DNA of 8,724 nt from an uncultured Bacteroidales bacterium. Lineage in GTDB: Bacteria; Bacteroidota; Bacteroidia; Bacteroidales; P3. The notes beneath the pieces are model-generated. The model searched no databases, was not told where the DNA came from, and saw nothing but the letters and a program-made list of their open reading frames with translations. The stretch's first letter is position 1, and the number at the start of each line of letters is the position of its first letter. The position numbers and the translations under genes are program-made. Positions 1 through 5,806 of the stretch are shown one piece after another. The DNA lies in the NCBI GenBank assembly GCA_947174375.1, contig CAMWIS010000066.1, forward strand, positions 1-8,724, written 5' to 3'.

Positions 1-3
1 GCC

Positions 4-1656
4 CTACGCCTCCTGCGGCTGCTGCGCCGCCACGGCCGCCTCCACGGTTTCGTAGAAGTTGGTCTCGCCGATTTGGGCGTAGAGCGGGCTGCTCATCAGG
101 GCCGCCTTGACGCTGGGGTTGGCGCCGGCGAAGATGATGCGGATCTTCGCGGCCTGGCACTTGCGGCAGAAGTTATCGAGGTTGCGCAGGCCCGAAGCGT
201 CCATGAAGGGCACGGGCTGCAAATCCACGATCCGCACCTTGGGGCTCCGCTGCACGAGCTTGTTGGCTTCGTCGAACTTGTTGGCCACCCCGAAGAAGAA
301 CGGGCCGTTGATGCGGAAGATATCGACGCCCTCAGGGATGGAGCGGTTGTCGTGCGCGTCCAAGACCGACGGGGCCACCTGGTTGTGGAAAATCTGTATC
401 TCGGAGGTTTTGGAGATACGGCGCACGAACAGGAACAAGGCTAACACGAGGCCGATTTCGATGGCAATCGTCAGGTCGAAGATGACGGTCAGGAAGAACG
501 TGGTCAACAGCACCGCCACTTCGGGACGCGCGTTGCGGAACAGGCCGCGGAACGAACGCCATTCACTCATGTTGTAGGCGATGACGACCAACACGCCGGC
601 CAGACACGACATGGGTATCATTTTGGCCCATTTGCCGAAGAAGAGCAGGATGAGCAACAGCACGAACGCATGGATGATGCCGGCGACGGGCGTACGGCCG
701 CCGTTACGGATGTTGGTCATCGTGCGGGCGATGGCCCCCGTGGCGGGAATACCGCCGAAAAGCGGCGTGACGAGGTTGGCCACCCCTTGCGCCACGAGTT
801 CCGTATTGGAGTGGTGCTGCTTGCCCGTGGCACCGTCGGCCACCATAGCCGACAACAGCGACTCAATGGCGCCCAGCATGGCGATGGTGAACGCCACCGG
901 CAACAGGGCGCGGATGTCGTCGAAGCTCAAGTCCGGCCACGAGGGCGCGGGCAGGCTCGTCTTCATCTCGCCGAAACGCGAGCCGATGGTCTCCACCGGC
1001 ATATCGAAAATCTGCACGGCCACCGTCGCCAGGATGATGGCGATGAGCGCGGGCGGAATCGTCTTGCTGACCTTGCGCCACAGAAAGTGTATCAAGACCG
1101 TGGCCACCGCGATGCCCGTGGCGTACCAGTTGATTTTGTCGATATTCTGGAAATAGCAAATCCATTTCTCGTGGAAGGCCGACGGCACCGATTCGATGCC
1201 CAGGCCGAAAAAGTCGTTCATCTGCGTGGAGAAGATGACCACCGCGATACCGCCCGTAAAGCCGACCACGACGGGATAAGGGATGAACTTGATGACGTCG
1301 CCGAGTTTGAGCAGGCCCATGACCACGAGCAGCACGCCGGCCAAGAGCGTGGCGATGGTCAGGCCCGCGATGCCGTACTTGGCCACGACGCCGGCCACGA
1401 TGACGATGAACGCGCCCGTGGGGCCGCCGATCTGCACCGTGCTGCCGCCCAAGAGCGAAATCAGGAAGCCGGCCACGATGGCCGTAATCAAGCCCTGTTC
1501 GGGCGTGACGCCCGACGCGATACCGAACGCGATGGCCATCGGCAGGGCCACGATGCCCACGATGATGCCGGAGAGCAAGTCTTTTTGGAAATCCTGACGG
1601 TTGTAGTCTTTAAGGCTCGTCAGAATCTGCGGATAAAAAATATCTTTGAGTTTCAT
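4..1656 (-). CDS. SulP-family inorganic anion permease with STAS domain
   Basis: Predicted inner-membrane transporter of the SLC26/SulP family, which moves sulfate, bicarbonate or other anions; the substrate cannot be told from sequence. The protein is 550 residues, a normal full length. Residues about 27-410 form the hydrophobic transporter core. It contains the family-like stretches ALPMAIAFGIASG (37-49), GAIESLLSAMVADGATGK (262-279) and GGIPATGAIARTMTN (301-315). Residues about 440-545 form a cytoplasmic STAS domain with the DASGL motif at 486-490, where Ser488 sits at the position phosphorylated in SpoIIAA-type STAS proteins. The ATG lies 19 bases after the yidD stop, so it probably shares that transcript. 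The TAG stop falls at the window edge, so what follows is not visible. Neighbouring Bacteroidales often carry a different gene after yidD (recollection), so this may be a lineage-specific operon tail. Family assignment is firm; sulfate versus bicarbonate is open. Confidence 0.96.
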   Translation of the reverse strand: MKLKDIFYPQILTSLKDYNRQDFQKDLLSGIIVGIVALPMAIAFGIASGVTPEQGLITAIVAGFLISLLGGSTVQIGGPTGAFIVIVAGVVAKYGIAGLTIATLLAGVLLVVMGLLKLGDVIKFIPYPVVVGFTGGIAVVIFSTQMNDFFGLGIESVPSAFHEKWICYFQNIDKINWYATGIAVATVLIHFLWRKVSKTIPPALIAIILATVAVQIFDMPVETIGSRFGEMKTSLPAPSWPDLSFDDIRALLPVAFTIAMLGAIESLLSAMVADGATGKQHHSNTELVAQGVANLVTPLFGGIPATGAIARTMTNIRNGGRTPVAGIIHAFVLLLILLFFGKWAKMIPMSCLAGVLVVIAYNMSEWRSFRGLFRNARPEVAVLLTTFFLTVIFDLTIAIEIGLVLALFLFVRRISKTSEIQIFHNQVAPSVLDAHDNRSIPEGVDIFRINGPFFFGVANKFDEANKLVQRSPKVRIVDLQPVPFMDASGLRNLDNFCRKCQAAKIRIIFAGANPSVKAALMSSPLYAQIGETNFYETVEAAVAAQQPQEA

Positions 1657-1675
1657 CGTTAAAAGGTTTTCAAAT

Positions 1676-1939
1676 TTATGGCACGGGGTCGTAGCCCGAA
1701 CCGCCCCACGGATGGCAACGCGCCAAGCGTTTGACGGTGAGCCAGCCGCCTTTCAGCGGCCCGTATTTCTTTACGGCCTCCAGCGCGTACTGCGAGCAGG
1801 TGGGCGTAAAGCGGCAGGCCGCCGGGAACCAGGGCGAGACGGCGCATTGGTAAAACCGGATGAGCAACAGCATCAGCCAGCCCAAGGGTTTGAGCATCAG
1901 ACGCACGCCCGCTTGCAGCCGGTGGTCAGACGCCCGCAT
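1676..1939 (-). CDS. yidD: Membrane protein insertion efficiency factor YidD
   Basis: Small inner-membrane-associated protein that assists YidC/Sec-dependent insertion of membrane proteins. From this start it has 87 residues. An amphipathic or hydrophobic N-terminal helix (LGWLMLLLIRFYQ) is followed by the diagnostic cysteine-rich core CRFTPTCSQYALEA, then KGGWLTVKRLARCHPW and the C-terminal GGSGYDPVP, all hallmarks of the family. The ATG at 1939 is chosen because GGGAGG sits six bases upstream; it overlaps the end of rnpA by 14 bases. The frame stays open upstream to a GTG at 1972 (98 residues). A shorter start at 1897 would give 73 residues, close to the usual family length, and is also possible. 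The rnpA-yidD order is conserved across bacteria and supports co-translation. Identity is essentially certain; the exact start is not. Confidence 0.96.
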   Translation of the reverse strand: MRASDHRLQAGVRLMLKPLGWLMLLLIRFYQCAVSPWFPAACRFTPTCSQYALEAVKKYGPLKGGWLTVKRLARCHPWGGSGYDPVP

Positions 1940-2411
1940 CCCGAACCTCCCGTTTGGCGGACGGCTTGGCACGCTCCCCCGCCGCTATCTTGGCCAGCTT
2001 TTCGGCCGCCCTGTCTATATATACCTGCATATCCGGTTGCTTCAACACGAAGCCGTCCGGCGTTTTGCCGATTTTCGTAAAAATAAACGCCACGAGCAAC
2101 ACCGACGCCCCTTCCGCCGCCGGCCCGGCTGCGGCCAAAGCCGTCCACTGCGCCTTGCGCGCCCTGAAACTCTCCCGCATCAGCCGTTTGAACCGGTTAC
2201 GGTCCACCGCGTGCTTGAACGAAGATTTGGGGGCTGAAAACATGACCTTGACCGGCGTGGGCCGCTCGTCCAATCCGGTGGGGTCGCACCACAGGGCGCA
2301 GACCTTGAGCATATAGGCGCCGCCCGATATTCTATAACGCCTGCCCCGCGCAAAAAGAGCGGAAACGGTACGTTGCCGGTAAAGGCGTTCCGCTTTCCCG
2401 AGCGCAGGCAT
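1926..2411 (-). CDS. rnpA: Ribonuclease P protein component
   Basis: Protein subunit of RNase P, which binds the catalytic RNA (rnpB) and helps remove 5' leaders from pre-tRNAs. The signature helix DRNRFKRLMRES occupies residues 70-81, preceded by the beta-strand VKVMFSAPKS (54-63), which gives the typical basic RNA-binding fold. The N-terminal GKAERLYRQRTVSALF also fits the family. At 161 residues it is longer than the usual 110-135. The excess is in an Ala-rich loop (about 90-102) and a basic C-terminal tail (about 145-161). The ATG directly abuts the TAG of hemD, with no intervening base and in the same frame, so translation is probably coupled. The 3' end overlaps yidD by 14 bases. The usual partner rpmH is absent; hemD takes its place, as I recall for other Bacteroidota. 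Confidence 0.96.
   Translation of the reverse strand: MPALGKAERLYRQRTVSALFARGRRYRISGGAYMLKVCALWCDPTGLDERPTPVKVMFSAPKSSFKHAVDRNRFKRLMRESFRARKAQWTALAAAGPAAEGASVLLVAFIFTKIGKTPDGFVLKQPDMQVYIDRAAEKLAKIAAGERAKPSAKREVRDAGV
1946..1951 (-). promoter_or_regulatory. Shine-Dalgarno site for yidD
   Basis: On the minus strand GGGAGG lies six bases before the ATG at 1939, inside the last codons of rnpA. It is the clearest anti-16S match at any start in this window. It favours the overlapping start over the shorter one at 1897 and over the GTG at 1972. Bacteroidota rely little on Shine-Dalgarno pairing, so this supports the start choice without proving it. Confidence 0.45.
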
Positions 2412-3440
2412 CTATTTCTTTTTCTTCTTTTCCATGACCGCCAAAGCCGCCGCGCGGTTGGCCGCCACCTTGACCTCTATCGTCTTGCCGTGCAACGACA
2501 CCTTCTGCCGCTTTTCGGCACCGCCCGCCGCCGTGCGGCTGCTGCCGCGCGAGGTGCGTTCCGCCACGGCATCCGCGCCCTCGGCCTTGGTGCGTCCATT
2601 CGCGGCCGGTTCCTTTTCGGACGCGGCGGCTTCCTTGGGCTTGGGCACGTACTTGTATTTGGCCGGCATCTTCTCCAAATCGCCGCCCGCCTTGTAGTAG
2701 TCGGTCAGGAACTGTTCGATGGCCTGGTTCATGGACGAGGCCGTTTCGGTGGGCGCCGCGATATTGACGTGGAAGCCGGCTTCCTCCACCGCGCTGCACA
2801 CCGTGTCGCCGTAGGCCGCAATCAACACCTTGCCCTGTTTGAACTTGGGATAGTTCTTTTTGAGCGAACGGATGCCGATGGGGCTGAAAAACGCGAGCAG
2901 GTCGTAGTCGTTGATGTCGATTTCCGAGGCGATTTTTTCGGGCACCGTGCGGAACAGCGGCGCCTTGGTGAATTTGACGCGCACTTTGGTCAGGGCGTTG
3001 GGCAATTCGGAACCGCTCTCCTCCGAGCACGGCAACAGGTAGTTTTCTTCCTTGTGGCGGCCGATGAGCTGGATAAGGTCGCTGAGCGTCTGTTTGCCGT
3101 AGAAAATCTTACGCTTACGGTATTGGATGTAGTTCTGCAGGTAGAAAGCCGTGGTTTCCGAGCTGCAGAAGTATTTCATCGTGATGGGAATCGTGACGCG
3201 CATTTCCTTGGCCATGCGGAAAAAATGATCGACGGCGTTGCGGCTCGTGAAAATGATGGCCGTATAATCCAACAGGCTGATTTTATTCTTTCGGAATTCC
3301 GTCGCGGTAATGCCTTCCACCTTGATGAATTTGCGGAAAACGATTTTAAGGCCGAACTTGGACGCTAACTGTTTGTATGGCGATTTTTCGTAATCGGCCG
3401 GAGCCGGTTGCGAGACCAATACGTTCTTTATTTTCAGCAT
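2412..3440 (-). CDS. hemD: Uroporphyrinogen-III synthase family protein (HemD-like) with basic C-terminal extension
   Basis: Predicted cytosolic HEM4-fold protein. HemD closes hydroxymethylbilane to uroporphyrinogen III in tetrapyrrole synthesis. Residues about 1-250 cover the two-lobed domain. They include the N-terminal KIKNVLVSQPAP, AIIFTSRNAVDHFF (61-74), the second-lobe motif LLAFFSPIGIRSLKKNYP (181-198) and AAYGDTVCSAVEEAGF (208-223). From about 251 to 342 there is an extra low-complexity tail rich in Ala, Lys, Glu, Arg and Gly. It ends in a short, possibly structured segment (KVSLHGKTIEVKV, 313-325) and five lysines. HemD proteins usually end near 250 residues, so the tail is unusual. 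No other haem gene is in view. HemD is poorly conserved in sequence, so assignment rests on the overall pattern and on recall of the same gene order in Bacteroidota. Catalysis is not demonstrated. A candidate promoter lies upstream within DUF4271. Confidence 0.88.
   Translation of the reverse strand: MLKIKNVLVSQPAPADYEKSPYKQLASKFGLKIVFRKFIKVEGITATEFRKNKISLLDYTAIIFTSRNAVDHFFRMAKEMRVTIPITMKYFCSSETTAFYLQNYIQYRKRKIFYGKQTLSDLIQLIGRHKEENYLLPCSEESGSELPNALTKVRVKFTKAPLFRTVPEKIASEIDINDYDLLAFFSPIGIRSLKKNYPKFKQGKVLIAAYGDTVCSAVEEAGFHVNIAAPTETASSMNQAIEQFLTDYYKAGGDLEKMPAKYKYVPKPKEAAASEKEPAANGRTKAEGADAVAERTSRGSSRTAAGGAEKRQKVSLHGKTIEVKVAANRAAALAVMEKKKKK
2415..2432 (-). promoter_or_regulatory. A-rich purine tract upstream of rnpA start
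   Basis: Eighteen consecutive purines on the minus strand, mostly A, run up to the TAG-ATG junction of hemD and rnpA. They encode the final Glu and five Lys residues of HemD. Bacteroidota initiation regions tend to be A-rich rather than Shine-Dalgarno dependent (established generality), so this tract may also serve as the initiation leader for rnpA. No conventional ribosome binding site is visible here. The tract itself is seen directly; its role is inferred. Confidence 0.35.
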
Positions 3441-3459
3441 ACTCCTAATGCTTTCGTCC

Positions 3460-4209
3460 TTAGGCGATTACAATACCCATAAGCTTGTAAAAGCACAAAA
3501 AAGGCAAGATTTCAAGGGCGCAAAGGTACGAAAAAATATGGAGGTAAGAAAATCGGCTCAACTGACGGCTCAGCACCAGCATCTTGAACCAACGGAACAG
3601 CAGTATCAAGACATAGGCGGCGGTGAGCACCGGCAGCACGAACGGCAACAGGTGCGGCAGCCCGAACGAGACCAACAGCAGCGGCAACGCCCACAGCACC
3701 CAGAAAAACAGGTAGCCCGTTTCCAAGCGAACCGCCGCCGAGCCGAAAGCCCCTTCCTTGAACAGCGCGGATATACCGTAGAACAACAGCCACTTGCACA
3801 CGAACACGGCCGTCACGAAGACGAACAGCCGCGCCAGCACCTCGCCCTCCGTACCCGTGAGCCAGCCGGGCAACTGGCCGATATAACGCGCCGTCAGCCC
3901 GGGATGCGCCGCCCACTGGTAGAGATAGAGGCTGAACGTGACGAAGCTGGCCGCGATGAGACAGAAGCCGTAGAACGTCTGATGGCCGGCCAGCAGGCTC
4001 TGCCGCCCCGCCGACACCTTGTCCAGCGAACGCCAGTCGAACAGGAAACGGAAGTAGGCCAACAAGCGCGGCGCCGTCTTGTACAGCAGATAGGCGTACA
4101 GCAACAGGGCCGCCAGCAGGTAGAGCTCCGTATCATAGACGGGCGCGTCCGGCATCGGCAACAGCCGTTCGTTCTGCAACGGGAGTTCGTGCGGTTCCAA
4201 AAAGGTCAT
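3460..4209 (-). CDS. DUF4271 polytopic membrane protein
   Basis: Function unknown. The protein has 249 residues and about six predicted membrane segments: roughly 30-43, 79-97, 125-144, 163-183, 187-207 and 228-248. Short basic loops (KTAPRLL, RWFKMLVLSRQ) suggest cytoplasmic faces. The C-terminus carries SYLHIFSYLCALEILPFLCFYK (about 221-242), which I recognise as the hallmark of the Bacteroidota family DUF4271. That family is usually found beside hemD and rnpA. The ATG overlaps the TGA of the upstream ABC ATPase gene (ATGA, 4 bases), indicating translational coupling. It lacks features I would recognise as an ABC-2 or FtsX-type permease, and no extracytoplasmic domain is evident. The final 30 codons are unusually AT-rich and contain a candidate promoter for hemD. 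Family membership is quite sure; function is open. Confidence 0.86.
   Translation of the reverse strand: MTFLEPHELPLQNERLLPMPDAPVYDTELYLLAALLLYAYLLYKTAPRLLAYFRFLFDWRSLDKVSAGRQSLLAGHQTFYGFCLIAASFVTFSLYLYQWAAHPGLTARYIGQLPGWLTGTEGEVLARLFVFVTAVFVCKWLLFYGISALFKEGAFGSAAVRLETGYLFFWVLWALPLLLVSFGLPHLLPFVLPVLTAAYVLILLFRWFKMLVLSRQLSRFSYLHIFSYLCALEILPFLCFYKLMGIVIA
3521..3551 (-). promoter_or_regulatory. Candidate Bacteroidales-type promoter inside the 3' end of DUF4271
   Basis: On the minus strand TACCTTTG (3528-3521) matches the Bacteroidales -7 consensus TAnnTTTG exactly. TTTC (3551-3548), a three-of-four match to the -33 TTTG, lies 19 bases upstream. The surroundings are strikingly AT-rich: 38% GC in 3421-3480 and 37% in 3481-3540 by my count, against about 70% in 5041-5100. 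Transcription would start near 3510-3516 and give hemD a leader of about 70-75 bases, driving hemD-rnpA-yidD and perhaps the transporter. The box also encodes part of the conserved YLCALEILP motif of DUF4271, so coding constraint could explain some of the match. Confidence 0.4.
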
Positions 4210-5162
4210 AGGCCGGACGGGGTATTTTGGGTGAGTGAATGGAAGACGTCTTCAAGGCTGTCGGCGTCCTGCCGCAGCGTCACGATGGTGAGGCCGCCCG
4301 ACACGGCCCATTGGAACAGGGCGGCGCGTGGGTCGGCGGCGGGGGCGGCTTCCGCCTCCGGCTTAAGGTGCAACCGATAGACCGTGCCCTCGCCCGCTAC
4401 GCGCGCCACAAACGGCAGGTTTTCCAAGGCCTCCCGGTGCATGGCATCCAAAGGCGCCGCAAATTCGACCTGCAGGCACGCGCCGCCCTGCCCTTGCAGC
4501 AGCTGATGCGTGGGCGCGTCGGCCACGCGGTGTCCCTTGTTGAGCAGGATGATGCGCCCGCAGACCGCCTGCGCCTCCTGCATGATGTGCGTGGAGAGGA
4601 TCAAGGTCTTGCGCTGCCCCATCTGCCGGAGCAACACGCGGATTTCCTCTATTTGGTTGGGGTCGAGCCCCGTGGTCGGTTCATCCAAAATCAGCACGTC
4701 CGGATCCGGCAACAGGGCCTGCGCCAGGCCGACGCGCTGCCGGTAGCCCTTCGACAAGGCCCCGATGCGCTTGTGCGACTCGCCGCCGAAGCCCACCTGC
4801 TCCAACACGGCCTCCACGCGCGGTTTGAGGCGGTCAAGGCCGTAGAGTTCGCCCGTAAACGTCAAATACTCCCGCACGTACATATCTTCGTAAAGCGGGT
4901 TGTGTTCGGGCAGATAGCCCACGCGCCGCCGCACCGCCATAGCCTGCGTGCACGTATCGAAGCCGCAGACCGAAGCCCGCCCGGCGGAGGGCGAGAGGTA
5001 GCCGCACAGAATCTTCATCAGCGTGGATTTGCCCGCGCCGTTGGGGCCCAACAGCCCGACCACGCCCGGTTCCTCCACCGCAAACGACACCCCGTCGAGC
5101 GCTTTCTGCGTCCCGTAGAGCTTGGTCACTTCCTGTACGTCTATGATGGGGGTCGTGCTCAT
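4206..5162 (-). CDS. gldA: GldA-like ABC transporter ATP-binding protein
   Basis: Cytoplasmic ATPase subunit of an ABC-2 type exporter. From the ATG at 5162 it has 318 residues. Visible motifs are Walker A GPNGAGKST (39-47), the Q-loop region GYLPEHNPLY with Glu86 in the Gln position, signature LSKGYRQRVG (136-145) in place of LSGGQ, Walker B VLILDEPTTGLDP (156-168) and the H-loop His192. The GYLPEHNPLYEDMYVREYL stretch and the LSKGYRQ signature closely resemble GldA, the ATPase that works with GldF and GldG in gliding and type IX secretion-linked systems of Bacteroidota. Residues about 215-318 form a variable accessory domain. The frame stays open upstream to 5408, but that part lies inside the deaminase gene and is not family-like. 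The gene starts 13 bases after the deaminase stop and overlaps DUF4271 by 4 bases. No gldF/gldG permease is in the window, so a gliding role is uncertain. Confidence 0.87.
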   Translation of the reverse strand: MSTTPIIDVQEVTKLYGTQKALDGVSFAVEEPGVVGLLGPNGAGKSTLMKILCGYLSPSAGRASVCGFDTCTQAMAVRRRVGYLPEHNPLYEDMYVREYLTFTGELYGLDRLKPRVEAVLEQVGFGGESHKRIGALSKGYRQRVGLAQALLPDPDVLILDEPTTGLDPNQIEEIRVLLRQMGQRKTLILSTHIMQEAQAVCGRIILLNKGHRVADAPTHQLLQGQGGACLQVEFAAPLDAMHREALENLPFVARVAGEGTVYRLHLKPEAEAAPAADPRAALFQWAVSGGLTIVTLRQDADSLEDVFHSLTQNTPSGL

Positions 5163-5175
5163 GATGCAGATGGAA

Positions 5176-5796
5176 TCAATAGGGTATTTTTTCTTCGTAG
5201 CGCGCCCAGGCCGCAAACGGCTGCTTGCCCTCGTCGGCCATGATGTTGACACAGGGCAGGCTGCGCTCGCCGCAGGCCAAAGGCACTTCCTTATACAGAA
5301 AATCGTCGTCGAAGCCGGCCGCCGCCGCGTCTTGCCGCGTGGCCGCGAAATACAGCTTATCGAGACGCGCCCAATAGATGGCGGCCATGCACATGGGACA
5401 CGGCTCACAGCTCGAATAAATCTCGCAGCCGCTCAGTTCGAACGTCTGCAACCGACGGCAAGCCTCGCGGATGGCGTTCACCTCGGCGTGCGCCGTGGGG
5501 TCAAGGCTTTTGGTCACCGTATTGCCGGTTTCGGCCACAATGCGGCCGTCCTTGACGATGACCGCCGCGAACGGGCCGCCGCCCTGCCGGATATTTTGCT
5601 CCGCCAGTTCGATGGCGCGCTGCATAAAAGCAAGGTTCATAACATCAATTTTATCGGTTTCCGCCGCGCGTTTGGCCTGCATCCGTTCGCCCGAGCCGGT
5701 CAAGCCGCCGAACGCCAGCCGCAGCAACAGCACCAAGCCCAAGGCCAAGCCTATATACAGCAGGATTTGCACGGGGCGCGACGGTTTACGTTCCAT
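5176..5796 (-). CDS. guaD: Nucleoside/guanine deaminase with N-terminal membrane segment
   Basis: Zinc-dependent deaminase of the cytidine-deaminase fold. The catalytic motifs are intact: HAE (103-105, with Glu105 as proton shuttle) and SSCEPCPMC (128-136), giving zinc ligands His103, Cys133 and Cys136. GPFAAVIVKDG (74-84) and the later GFDDDFLYKE (161-170) resemble Bacillus GuaD, which converts guanine to xanthine; GuaD normally has Gly where Ala77 sits. The body from Met53 (ATG at 5640) matches the usual length of about 155 residues. The first 52 residues are an addition: a basic N-terminus, one hydrophobic helix (about 11-30) and a polar linker. The longer start at 5796 is listed because it lies 10 bases after the protease stop, its codons look like its neighbours, and the shorter start would leave the only large gap in the operon (166 bases). 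A soluble form from 5640 is possible. Another purine or cytosine substrate cannot be excluded. Confidence 0.9.
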   Translation of the reverse strand: MERKPSRPVQILLYIGLALGLVLLLRLAFGGLTGSGERMQAKRAAETDKIDVMNLAFMQRAIELAEQNIRQGGGPFAAVIVKDGRIVAETGNTVTKSLDPTAHAEVNAIREACRRLQTFELSGCEIYSSCEPCPMCMAAIYWARLDKLYFAATRQDAAAAGFDDDFLYKEVPLACGERSLPCVNIMADEGKQPFAAWARYEEKIPY

Positions 5797-5806
5797 AGCG
5801 GTTGGT

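Noticed and set aside
670..1662. Long plus-strand open frame opposite the SulP gene, and similar ones at about 2373-3368, 3448-4380, 4239-5243, 5471-6814 and 7775-8665
   Set aside because: They mirror well-identified minus-strand genes in GC-rich DNA, have Arg/His/Gly/Gln-rich or otherwise unfolded-looking translations, and match no family I recognise.
2415..2432. Programmed frameshift site in the hemD lysine codons
   Set aside because: The in-frame heptamer is G AAA AAG rather than A AAA AAG, so the first pairing would not survive a -1 slip. Because rnpA is already in the hemD frame, a shift would not join the two genes.
2332..3030. Minus-strand 232-codon open frame overlapping hemD and the start of rnpA
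   Set aside because: It is an alternate frame of the hemD coding sequence with a Gly/Arg/Gln-rich translation and no family features, while hemD and rnpA are clear in their own frames.
5163..5408. Upstream extension of the ABC ATPase frame by 82 codons
   Set aside because: The region lies wholly within the deaminase gene and encodes an Arg/Ser/Pro-rich stretch unlike any ABC protein. The ATG at 5162 begins a canonical nucleotide-binding domain.
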